Assembly: GCA_963974345.1 (NCBI GenBank)
Contig: CAXBBW010000007.1
Location: 62,001-126,000, forward strand
Length of the DNA stretch: 64,000 bases
From: RHLJ01 sp963974345
GTDB taxonomy: Bacteria; Bacteroidota; Rhodothermia; Balneolales; Balneolaceae
Direction of reading: 5' to 3'
The position numbers and the translations under genes are program-made. Each line of letters opens with the position of its first letter. Positions within the stretch are counted from its first letter, which is position 1. Of this stretch, positions 8,444 through 17,554 are shown one piece after another. The notes below the pieces were generated by a model. The model was not told where the DNA came from and did no database searches. It was given only the letters and a program-made list of their open reading frames with translations.

Positions 8444-11400
8444 TTACTTTAAATAAACTCTGAAAAGAGTATACTGATTTTCTTTCGATTCTACTTCTAA
8501 TTCGCCGCCATGAGCTTTTATGATATCATTGGTGATCGATAATCCCAAACCTGTTCCATCTGTACCCATTTTAGTAGTAAAGAAAGGTTGCATGATCTTA
8601 TCTTTAATATCATCTGGAATACCTGGTCCGTTATCTTCTATTTCTAGAATTACTTTACCATCAACAATCTTTGTTCGAACCGTTAACTTTGGCTTATAAT
8701 CCTTTTGGGAGTTCTCAATTTTACCACGCATTGCATCAAAAGCGTTGTTGCAAAGGTTTACTACTACGCGACTGAAATCCTCAACAATTAGCGAAACTTC
8801 GTTAATATTTTCTTCTAGATCGAATTGTAAATCTACATTAATTGCATTTTTACCAGCACGCATTCCATGAAAAGCTAAGTTCACATATTCTTTAACCATT
8901 CCGTTAAGCAAGGTAGGAGTTTTACTTCCACTTCCACCTCTAGAGTGTTGTAACATCGATTTTACTATCCTATCTGCTCTAGAACCATGTTCATGAATCT
9001 TTTTAAGATTAGCTTCAATATCATCTAAGATTTCGTTCAAATCTTCATTATCAACAGATAACTCTCTAGCCTCTTCTAACAATTCTAAATTCAAATCAGA
9101 GAAATTAGTAACAAAGTTAAGAGGATTTTTAATTTCGTGAGCAATACCAGCGGTAAGTTGCCCTAAAGAAGCTAACTTCTCTTGCTGAACGAGTTGCTGT
9201 TGCATCGTTTTAAGCTCGCTTAATGTAGAATTAAGCTTACGGTAAGCTGAAGCATTATCTAGAGCTATAGCGGCATAGGTAGCAAGATTTCGAAGTAGGT
9301 TTATATGATATTCGGAATAAGCATCCTTCTTGAAACTTTGAGTTGTTATCACTCCAATAATTTTACCTTGAAAAATCAAAGGGATGTAAATGACCGATGA
9401 AGATACTTCCCCTTCAAGCGGAGCTTTGTATTCACTTACGTACTTCTTGTGTTCTTTTTCCCAGTCGGAAATTATGATTTCTTCTTTTTTATTGAAGCAG
9501 ATGACAGCTAATCTATCATTTTCATCTAGGCTATAAGAAAGTGCAGGAAGCATAACACCTTTTTCTTTAGTAGCAGGAAACTCAAGACGATCTAATTCTT
9601 TGTTATAGATTCCCACACCAAATATCGCCGCATCCATCAGCGCATTTACATTTTCATAAACAGTTTCAATGATTCTATCTACAGAAAGGGTAGAGGTAAT
9701 TGCTCTTCCAATCATACTCAGTTGTTCAGTATCAGATCTTCGTTTATTTTCAGCTTCTGCCCTTAATTCGGCCTCCCTTAGTGCAGTTCTTTCCTGTTCT
9801 TTTTTGGAGATTCTATATCGTTGTGTTCTGTCGATTCCAAAAACAAGTAAAGCTAATAATCCGGCAAATACTCCATATGCCCACCAGGTTCTGTACCATG
9901 GTGGTAATACTATTAATTCGATAGAAGCATAATTTTCGTTCCAAATTCCATCTGCATTGGCAGCTTTTACTCGAAAAGTGTAATCACCGGGTGATAAGTT
10001 TGTATAAGTTGCCGAACGTTGCATTTCAGCTTGAACCCAGTCTCTATCAAAGCCTACTAATTGGTACGCATATTGATTTTTAGCGGAGTTAGCGAAATGG
10101 AGTGCTACATATTCAAAAGTTATTTCATTTTGATTGTACTCGATAGTAATTGAACTAGTTTCAGAAAGAGCTTTTTTAAGAGGGAAATCTGCACCTACAG
10201 CAACTGTTTTATTAAATATTCTGAAATCGGAAAATACAACCTGAGGAGGTATTTCATTGATATTTAGTCTTTCAGGGTTAAAGGCAGTGACACCTTTTCC
10301 ACTTCCAAAATAAATAATACCTTCAGCGCTTTTCGAATATGCATTTTGGTTATACTCGAGAGCCATAAGTCCATCATCAAGGCCGTAGTTTCGGAAGGTT
10401 TCCGTTTCTGGATCAAAATTAATGATGCCATTATTAGAGCTCATCCAAAGAGTCTCATTATCATCTAAAATAATAGAGTAAAGATGATCGTCGGCAATCC
10501 CATCCTGTTTTCCATAATGAGTAGCTATCCCAGTATTAGTATCGTAACGATTTAAACCACCTTGTTGAGTTGCTAACCATAAAATACCAGGTTCTTTAGG
10601 TCTCTCAACTACTTTGAAAATGATATCATTACTTATAGATGTAGTATCTCTCGGATTATAAAAAGATTCTCTAGAAGGCACACCATCTTTGGTAATTTTT
10701 CCTAATCCACCTCCTGTACCAAGCCATAAATTCCCAAAAGAATCCTCATGTAAACTTAGAACAAAGGGAAAAACTTCAGTAGTATCTACAATAATCGGAT
10801 AGACTTCATACGAATCATTTTTGGTATCTAAGAGACTTAACCCAGCCGAAGTACCCACCCAAAAAACTGAAGAATCATCTTTGGTAGGTTGTATCATATT
10901 AATGTTATTTAGTCTATCCCAATTTTTAAGAAAACGTGTAACCTTACCTGTTTTTCGATTTAGTTTATTTAAGCCTCTATTACTTGCTACCCAAAAATTA
11001 CCACTTGGATCTTCTGCAAAAACACGGAAAAGTCCGTCAGTAAGGGTAGATTTATCATTCGGATCGTGTTGATATACTTTTGAAATATCTTTATTTCCAA
11101 CTTTACTTAAACTGGTTAAGTAGCTTATTCCTTGCCCACTTTCAGTTCCTACCCAAAGAGTACCTTCTTTATCTTCATAAACACCCCAAACAATGCCTGG
11201 TGATAAACTTTGCGGATTATCAGGGTCATGCTTCAAATGTGCAAAGTTGACAGCTTTGGGGTTAAATGCACTTAAACCTTCACTAGCATATCCTATCCAA
11301 ATAGTTCCTGAACGGTCTGCAAAAATGGAAACAGCAAAGTCTTCGGCTAAACTATTGGGATCTTTAGGGTCATTTCGATAGGAAGTAAACTTATTAGTTC

Positions 11401-12364
11401 TAGTATCAAAACGTGCTACGCCAGTGCCCGGACCAACAACCCACAATATACCTTCAACAGAAGGGTCTGGAACTATTTCGTGAATAAAGTTTAAGGGATC
11501 GACGCTCCCCCCAGTATTGGGTTCAATTAAAAAACGTTCGTAATCACCTGTTTCGATTTCAAATTTTACTAATCCATTTCCAGTGGCAAGCCAAATAAAA
11601 CCGGGCTCGTCTTGAGGAAAATATTGACTTAATACATTTAAAGGATCACCATATCCAGGATCTCGAACCGGATCATTTAAATAACGGGCTATTTCATTAT
11701 TTGTAGGATTTATTTTGTTAAGTCCGTTATTAGAACCTATCCAAATATTACCTTCACTATCTTCATTCAACAGGTATAATCCATTCGATGAAATGGTTGT
11801 TAAATCTTCGTGGTCATGAAAAAAGCGTTCAAATTTCCCATCTTCTCCGGCTTTCATTCTGTTTAAACCCCAATTTGTAGTAACCCATAAATCTCCGTTT
11901 TCAGCTTCTAGAGTAAATTGAACAGAATTATTCGAAATTGATGTAGAATCATCGAAAACACGTGTGTAACTAATAAACGTACCAGTGGCTCTATCCATTT
12001 TGTTGAGACCACCACCATTTGTACTAACCCATAAATCTCCACTTTTTGACTCAGAAACACTCCAGACCCAACTATCAGAAATGGAAGTGGTATCAAAAGG
12101 AGTGTTGGCGTATAATTTAAAATCGTGGCCATCATATCGGTGTAAACCGCCTTGAGTTGATACCCATATAAAGCCTTGGCTATCTTGCATGATAGTATTC
12201 GCACTTCCTTGTGCAAGTCCACTCCCTACTTTCAAATGCTCAAAACGTAAAGATGGGGCCTCGGTAGATAAAACGGAGGTTTCTGCTTCTTCCTGAGCAT
12301 ATAATGAAGTGCCAAGTAGAAGGATTACTATAAGTGTGGTGTTATTTACTATCCTGATTTTCAT
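8444..12364 (-). CDS. Membrane sensor histidine kinase with Reg_prop periplasmic propellers, Y_Y_Y and GAF domains
   Basis: The protein has 1306 residues. A signal peptide (to about residue 23, LYAQ) is followed by a long run of Reg_prop repeats of the G-x-(I/L)-W-(V/I)-(G/S)-(T/S) type, such as GFIWVSTQGGLHRYDG and GNLWLGTGGGLGKI, forming two propellers. A Y_Y_Y strand domain (YTNLSPGDYTFRVKA) follows, then one transmembrane helix near 820-845, a coiled coil, a GAF domain (about 880-1040), a HisKA domain with H1076 in GIAHEIKNPLNF, and an ATPase domain with NLCNNAFDAM, EDNGPGIP and GTGLGLSI. Unlike Bacteroides hybrid two-component proteins it lacks a fused receiver and AraC domain. It starts 2 bp after the octa-GAF kinase and shares a closely related kinase half with it. 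Confidence 0.93.
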   Translation of the reverse strand: MKIRIVNNTTLIVILLLGTSLYAQEEAETSVLSTEAPSLRFEHLKVGSGLAQGSANTIMQDSQGFIWVSTQGGLHRYDGHDFKLYANTPFDTTSISDSWVWSVSESKSGDLWVSTNGGGLNKMDRATGTFISYTRVFDDSTSISNNSVQFTLEAENGDLWVTTNWGLNRMKAGEDGKFERFFHDHEDLTTISSNGLYLLNEDSEGNIWIGSNNGLNKINPTNNEIARYLNDPVRDPGYGDPLNVLSQYFPQDEPGFIWLATGNGLVKFEIETGDYERFLIEPNTGGSVDPLNFIHEIVPDPSVEGILWVVGPGTGVARFDTRTNKFTSYRNDPKDPNSLAEDFAVSIFADRSGTIWIGYASEGLSAFNPKAVNFAHLKHDPDNPQSLSPGIVWGVYEDKEGTLWVGTESGQGISYLTSLSKVGNKDISKVYQHDPNDKSTLTDGLFRVFAEDPSGNFWVASNRGLNKLNRKTGKVTRFLKNWDRLNNINMIQPTKDDSSVFWVGTSAGLSLLDTKNDSYEVYPIIVDTTEVFPFVLSLHEDSFGNLWLGTGGGLGKITKDGVPSRESFYNPRDTTSISNDIIFKVVERPKEPGILWLATQQGGLNRYDTNTGIATHYGKQDGIADDHLYSIILDDNETLWMSSNNGIINFDPETETFRNYGLDDGLMALEYNQNAYSKSAEGIIYFGSGKGVTAFNPERLNINEIPPQVVFSDFRIFNKTVAVGADFPLKKALSETSSITIEYNQNEITFEYVALHFANSAKNQYAYQLVGFDRDWVQAEMQRSATYTNLSPGDYTFRVKAANADGIWNENYASIELIVLPPWYRTWWAYGVFAGLLALLVFGIDRTQRYRISKKEQERTALREAELRAEAENKRRSDTEQLSMIGRAITSTLSVDRIIETVYENVNALMDAAIFGVGIYNKELDRLEFPATKEKGVMLPALSYSLDENDRLAVICFNKKEEIIISDWEKEHKKYVSEYKAPLEGEVSSSVIYIPLIFQGKIIGVITTQSFKKDAYSEYHINLLRNLATYAAIALDNASAYRKLNSTLSELKTMQQQLVQQEKLASLGQLTAGIAHEIKNPLNFVTNFSDLNLELLEEARELSVDNEDLNEILDDIEANLKKIHEHGSRADRIVKSMLQHSRGGSGSKTPTLLNGMVKEYVNLAFHGMRAGKNAINVDLQFDLEENINEVSLIVEDFSRVVVNLCNNAFDAMRGKIENSQKDYKPKLTVRTKIVDGKVILEIEDNGPGIPDDIKDKIMQPFFTTKMGTDGTGLGLSITNDIIKAHGGELEVESKENQYTLFRVYLK

Positions 12365-12366
12365 AT

Positions 12367-15300
12367 TTAATTCAATTTTGAGAGCTGGATAATAAATTTA
12401 GTTCCTTCATTTTCTTTTGAAGTGAGATCGAGTTCTCCTCCATGGGCTTTAACGATGTCATTGGTGATAGACAGCCCTAACCCAGTACCTTCTGTTCCTT
12501 TTTTTGTAGTAAAGAAAGGTTGAAGTACTTGTGCCTTAATTTGATCAGGTATTCCAGGTCCGTTATCCTCAATATTGATAAAGATTTTATCGTCTTTTTG
12601 TTGGGTAACAACGGACAGTTTTGCTTTATAGGAGGGTTCAGAATCTTTAGAAGCTTTAAGTTTTTCTCTCATTGCGTCGAACGCATTATTGCAGAGGTTT
12701 AAAATTACACGACTAAAGTCTTCAACGATAAGTGGGAACTTATCAAGGGTCTCATCAAGTTGTACATCAATATCTACATTAATTGGATTCTTACTTGCAC
12801 GCATACCATGAAATGCAAGATTGACATACTCTTTTACCAAATGGTTAAGATCTACTGGCTCCATAACTCCAGTTCCACCACGCGAATGCTGTAGCATGGA
12901 TTTTACAATGCCATCAGCTCTAGTTCCATGCTGATATATTTTCTTAAGATTAGCTTCTACATCATTAAGAATATCGTTTATATCTTCTGAGTTCACATTA
13001 ATTTTTGCTAGTTCGTCACGAATCTCACCAACTAGCTCAATACTTAAATCGGAAAAATTATTTACAAAGTTGAGCGGGTTTTTAATCTCATGAGCAATTC
13101 CAGCAGTTAATTGTCCTAATGAAGCAAGTTTTTCTTGTTGTACCAACTGCTCTTGCGCAGCTCTTAAATCGGTTAGGGCCGCCTGTAATTTTTGATAAGC
13201 TTCTGCATTTTGAATGGCAATACCCACATTCGAAGCAATGGTTGTTAATAAACGTTGGTCATTTTCATTAAACCTATTTTCTTGTTCTTTACTTTGAACA
13301 CTAATTACTCCAAAAGCAGTTTTACCAGCAATAATTGGAACTCCTAAATAGGAAGCAACATCAACTCCTTTGCGTACAGCCTGAATCTCATCATAGGCTT
13401 TAGAGAGATTTTGATTAATTAAGAGTGGTTTCTTACTTGTTATGATGCTTTCTGTAATCCCATTTCCGAATTTCCTAGGGCCACTTACTTCTCCATGCAT
13501 GTAAGGGAAGTTTAGCATGTCAGTTTTTCGGTCGTGTAACGCCAGGTAAACTACGTCTGCTTTGAAAGTTTCAAGCATTTGCTCACCTACCAATTTAATT
13601 AATGCATCAAACTCTAACTGAGAAACTAACGCCCGGCTAATATTATTTACTGTTTGAAGCTCAGCTGCACGCTGTTCAGTTTCGGCAAGTAGTCGAGTAG
13701 TTTCGTTAAAGAGTCGAGCATTTTCTAGGGCAACACTCATACTGTTAGTAAGAGTAGTAACCAGTCTTAAATCCGATTCACTAAAAGCATGTTCACGTTC
13801 AACGTTTTGTAAACTTATAGAACCAATAACTTTATCACCAACAATCATTGGAACAAAAATGGCTGATTTTGGAGGAAGACCTTTACTGATGCCACTTTCT
13901 GTATCGCCCATTTTTTTGGCGTTTTCTATATAGTCATCATTAATAAGAATGGTTTCTTTTGTTTCAATTAGTCGTTTATTAGCCCAAATAAAAGGTCTCG
14001 GTTCAATAAAGAGTCGCTCACCGTTTTCAATAGCAAACTCCCAATTTTCAATTTCATTTTTGTAATCAAAGGTGCGGATAATCATAGTTTGAGTGTTCAG
14101 CACTTCGCACATTCGATTTCCAACCAAGCTGTAAATAGCACTCATATCCATTTCACGAACTAAGCCTTCTTGCACGCTATTAATTACTGCAAGCTCAGCA
14201 TTTCGCTGTTCGGTTTCTGCGAGTAGTCGATTTGTTTCATTAAAAAGGCGAGCGTTTTCAAGTGCGACACTCATACTATTTGCAAGTGTTCCTAAAAGTC
14301 GAACATCTGAGTCGCTGAATGCGTGTTCTCTATCGAGATTTTGGAGGGTAACATAACCTCGAACAGATTCGCCAACCATTAATGGCACAAAAAGGGCAGA
14401 CCTTGCAGCTCTAGTTCCAGGTACAGGTTTGTGGCGTTGCCCCAAAATCTCAGACATTGCCTCAGCAGCGTCTTCATTTAATAATAGCACGCTTCTGTCA
14501 TTAATTATTTTTTCTCTGACTTTATCATATGGTCGTACTTTAGGATAAAGTCTGCCTCCATCTTCAAATAAATACTGGAAAGTTTCTGTTTTTGGCTCGT
14601 GATTGAAAGTAGAAATCGCTGTTACTTGTGCATCAAACAAATCACGAATACGATCCCCAACTAGATCATAAATCCCCTGCATATTCATTTCTGCTACAAG
14701 GCCTTCTTGTACACTATTAATTACAGCTAATTCTGCATTTCTTTGTTCAGTTTCGTTGAAGAGACGAGCATTTTCCAAAGCAACACTCATACTGTTTGCT
14801 AGAGTGCTTAAAAGGCGAACATCAGAATCATCAAATGCATGTTCTTTATCAAGATTTTGAAGACTTACGTATCCACGAACACTATCCCCTATACTTAAAG
14901 GTACAAAGAGCATTGATTTTGGGAACTCAGTTCCTGGCACGGCTTTTGGAGCTTCACCTGTAATTGTAGTATAAGCTTCACCCGCGTTTTCTCTTATATC
15001 AATAAGTTTATTCGTATTGATTAAACGCTGCCGAATTTTATCAAATGGACGAGAATCGACATAAATTTGTTTACCATTTTCAAAAAGGTAATGAAAAGAC
15101 TCCTTTTTATTATCGTGATCAAAAGTAGCAATCGCTGTAACCTGCGAATCAAATAAATCTCGAATTCGCTCTCCAACAAGGTCATAAATTCCTTGCATAT
15201 TCATTTCAGCCACAAGACCTTGCTGAACACTATTAATTACTGCGAGTTCCGCATTTCGTTGTTCAGTTTCATTAAATAGGCGAGCATTTTCTAGTGCAAC

Positions 15301-17370
15301 ACTCATACTATTCGAAAGCGTATTTAGTAGTCGAACATCCGATTCACTAAATGCATTTTCTTTATCAAGGTTTTGTAAACTAACGCAACCTTTCACCTCA
15401 TCACCCACTATAAGTGGCACGAAAATTAGGGCTTTCGGTAATCGAGTTCCAGGAACTGCAATATGTTCCTTACCTGTTACATTAAAGATCGTTTCATCAG
15501 CATTTTCATTAACAAGAAGTAATTTCTTGTTTTTGATGATCCATTCTCGAATATGATTTAATGGTCTAGGTTCAGGATAAAGTCGTTCACCATCTTCAAA
15601 TAAATATCTAAATATCTCTAGGTTAGACTCATGGTCAAAAGAGTATATTCCAGTAACCTGGGCGTCAAATAAATCCCGAATTCGCTCTCCAACAAGGTCA
15701 TAGATTCCTTGCATATCCATCTCAGCTACAAGGCCCTGTTGTACACTATTTATTACAGCAAGTTCGGCATTTCGTTGTTCGGTTTCGTTAAATAGGCGAG
15801 CATTTTCGAGCGCCACACTCATACTATTTGCAAGCGTGCTTAATAGCCTAACATCCGATTCACTAAAAGCATTTTCACGATCGATGTTTTGAAGACTTAC
15901 ATAACCCCGAACTTTCTCACCAATGCTCAAGGGGACATAAATCATAGATTCAGCAAAAGTAGTTCCTGGCACGGCTATTGGATCATCACCAGTAATTATT
16001 TTATAAGCCTCTCTACTATTTTCATTAATTAAGATGAGCTCATGAGTCTCAATCAGACTTTGTCGAATTTTGTCGATAGGACGAGGATCAGCTTTGATTC
16101 GCTTCCCATCCTCATGCAAATAGTGAAAAATTTCTGATTCTTTATCATAGTCAAATGATGAAATGATAGTTACTTGAGCATCAAATAATTCTCTAATACG
16201 ATCACCAACTAAATCGTAAATACCCTGTAAATTCATCTCAGCTACAAGCCCTTGTTGTACACTATTTATTACAGCGAGTTCGGCATTTCGTTGTTCGGTT
16301 TCGTTGAACAAACGAGCATTTTCGAGCGCCACACTCATACTATTTGCAAGCGTGCTTAATAGCTGCACATCAGAGTTTATAAAAGCATTCTCAATTTCAA
16401 TGTTCTGTAAGCTCACATACCCTTTTACAGTATCTCCTAAAATCAATGGTACAAAAAGTGCTGATTTTGGAAGCTCAGTTCCAGGAATTGCTTTTGGTTC
16501 TACACCTAAAATTTTAGCTACTTTTTCTTTTAAATCAGTATTAAAAAGAATGAGTTCCTTATCATCAATAATCTTTTGACGAAATGCATCAATTTTTCTA
16601 GGTTCGGGATATATTCGAACTCCACTTTCGAAATTGTATTCAAAATATTCTTGATTTGTTTCGTAATCGAAAGAGACAATAGTTACCGATTTTACATTGA
16701 ACATATTTCTAATCTTATCGCCGACAAGATTATAAATCCCTGCTCTATCCATTTCTTCAACAAGCCCTTGTTGCACACTATTGATTACTGCAAGTTCAGC
16801 ATTTCTAAGCTCAGTTTCATTTAGGAGACGGGCATTTTCAAGGGCAGTACCCATACTACTAGTAAGTGTATTCAGTAAAGAAATATCTGAATCACTAAAA
16901 GCGTGTTCTTTGTCTAAATTTTGAAGACTTACATACCCACGAACTTCATTGCCAAAGATCATTGGAACAAACAGAATCGATTTTGGGAGAATTGTACCAG
17001 GTACGGCTTTTGCAGATTCACCAGTATATTTTTCTACTTCTGTTGCAAGATTCTCATTAATAAGTATATGAGCAGATGTATTGATAAGGTTTTCTCTAAC
17101 TTTATCATAAGCTCTTGGGGCAGGGTAAATCCGTTTACCATCTTCATATAAGTATTCGAAATGTTCAACTTTATTCTCAATATCAAGGGTGTAGATTCCA
17201 ACGACTTGAGCGTCAAAAACTTTTCTGATCTGATCACCAGCTAATTCATAGATACTAGTCATATCCATTTTATTAGCGATCCCTTTTTGTACACTAGTAA
17301 TTAAAGCAAGTTCTGCGTCTCTCTGCTCTAAAGTTTTATTTAATTCAACATCCTTTCCAATAGATTTCAT
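12367..17370 (-). CDS. Soluble sensor histidine kinase with eight tandem GAF domains
   Basis: The protein has 1667 residues, no signal peptide and no transmembrane segment. Eight GAF domains follow one another with a period near 172 residues (motif RDAELALITSVQ at 17, RNAELAVINSVQ at 189, and so on to about 1390). Each GAF starts with a helix ending MxxxxIYxLVGxxIRxLFDAQ and ends with VSLQNLDxEHAFSxSDVRLL. The eighth is the most divergent and resembles a classical GAF. A short coiled coil then leads to HisKA (H1427 in GIAHEIKNP) and an ATPase domain (NLCNNAFDAM, EDNGPGIP, GTGLGLSI). The family binds small ligands or cyclic nucleotides through GAF; the ligand here is unknown. It is the first gene of the operon, preceded by a 184-bp leader with no other gene. 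Confidence 0.93.
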   Translation of the reverse strand: MKSIGKDVELNKTLEQRDAELALITSVQKGIANKMDMTSIYELAGDQIRKVFDAQVVGIYTLDIENKVEHFEYLYEDGKRIYPAPRAYDKVRENLINTSAHILINENLATEVEKYTGESAKAVPGTILPKSILFVPMIFGNEVRGYVSLQNLDKEHAFSDSDISLLNTLTSSMGTALENARLLNETELRNAELAVINSVQQGLVEEMDRAGIYNLVGDKIRNMFNVKSVTIVSFDYETNQEYFEYNFESGVRIYPEPRKIDAFRQKIIDDKELILFNTDLKEKVAKILGVEPKAIPGTELPKSALFVPLILGDTVKGYVSLQNIEIENAFINSDVQLLSTLANSMSVALENARLFNETEQRNAELAVINSVQQGLVAEMNLQGIYDLVGDRIRELFDAQVTIISSFDYDKESEIFHYLHEDGKRIKADPRPIDKIRQSLIETHELILINENSREAYKIITGDDPIAVPGTTFAESMIYVPLSIGEKVRGYVSLQNIDRENAFSESDVRLLSTLANSMSVALENARLFNETEQRNAELAVINSVQQGLVAEMDMQGIYDLVGERIRDLFDAQVTGIYSFDHESNLEIFRYLFEDGERLYPEPRPLNHIREWIIKNKKLLLVNENADETIFNVTGKEHIAVPGTRLPKALIFVPLIVGDEVKGCVSLQNLDKENAFSESDVRLLNTLSNSMSVALENARLFNETEQRNAELAVINSVQQGLVAEMNMQGIYDLVGERIRDLFDSQVTAIATFDHDNKKESFHYLFENGKQIYVDSRPFDKIRQRLINTNKLIDIRENAGEAYTTITGEAPKAVPGTEFPKSMLFVPLSIGDSVRGYVSLQNLDKEHAFDDSDVRLLSTLANSMSVALENARLFNETEQRNAELAVINSVQEGLVAEMNMQGIYDLVGDRIRDLFDAQVTAISTFNHEPKTETFQYLFEDGGRLYPKVRPYDKVREKIINDRSVLLLNEDAAEAMSEILGQRHKPVPGTRAARSALFVPLMVGESVRGYVTLQNLDREHAFSDSDVRLLGTLANSMSVALENARLFNETNRLLAETEQRNAELAVINSVQEGLVREMDMSAIYSLVGNRMCEVLNTQTMIIRTFDYKNEIENWEFAIENGERLFIEPRPFIWANKRLIETKETILINDDYIENAKKMGDTESGISKGLPPKSAIFVPMIVGDKVIGSISLQNVEREHAFSESDLRLVTTLTNSMSVALENARLFNETTRLLAETEQRAAELQTVNNISRALVSQLEFDALIKLVGEQMLETFKADVVYLALHDRKTDMLNFPYMHGEVSGPRKFGNGITESIITSKKPLLINQNLSKAYDEIQAVRKGVDVASYLGVPIIAGKTAFGVISVQSKEQENRFNENDQRLLTTIASNVGIAIQNAEAYQKLQAALTDLRAAQEQLVQQEKLASLGQLTAGIAHEIKNPLNFVNNFSDLSIELVGEIRDELAKINVNSEDINDILNDVEANLKKIYQHGTRADGIVKSMLQHSRGGTGVMEPVDLNHLVKEYVNLAFHGMRASKNPINVDIDVQLDETLDKFPLIVEDFSRVILNLCNNAFDAMREKLKASKDSEPSYKAKLSVVTQQKDDKIFINIEDNGPGIPDQIKAQVLQPFFTTKKGTEGTGLGLSITNDIVKAHGGELDLTSKENEGTKFIIQLSKLN
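13185..17322 (-). repeat. Tandem coding repeats: eight GAF units of about 516 bp
   Basis: The GAF units repeat with a 516-bp (172-codon) period at DNA level, not only in protein. One 122-bp segment, 15725-15846 against 16241-16362, differs at only 7 positions by my count (about 94% identity). Outer units (1, 7, 8) are more diverged than the inner ones (3-6), as expected for unequal crossing-over or gene conversion in the middle of an array. Confidence 0.85.
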
Positions 17371-17554
17371 TTAACCCTGATCATATTTACTTACCCAAGC
17401 CTATAACTGTTTTTATGTACTCTATTTAAAAAAAGCAAAGCAATATCATAGCTACGATTGTGATTTCCAAGTACTTTTTAATAGGAAGGAATAGAGTTTA
17501 ACTAGAACTTTGTATCAGAATAAATGTAAACTACTATCTATCAATGAGATAATC
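17371..17554. other. Short spacer upstream of the signalling operon
   Basis: This is a 184-bp AT-rich spacer between the octa-GAF kinase start and the stop of the ABC-F gene, both on the minus strand. The operon promoter is expected here, but I found no element strong enough to place. No hairpin terminator for the ABC-F gene was seen. Confidence 0.4.

Noticed and set aside
8444..12364. Hybrid two-component protein of the Bacteroides type
   Set aside because: The Reg_prop and Y_Y_Y domains fit, but there is no fused receiver and no AraC helix-turn-helix; the C-terminus is an ordinary ATPase domain.
12520..17237. Many plus-strand and alternative minus-strand ORFs of 60-100 codons within the octa-GAF gene
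   Set aside because: They follow the periodic repeats of the real gene, lack ribosome sites and encode no recognisable protein.
13185..17322. GAF array as an assembly artefact
   Set aside because: The repeats differ from each other along their whole length and keep one open frame, so a pure assembly duplication is unlikely, though copy number still needs long reads.
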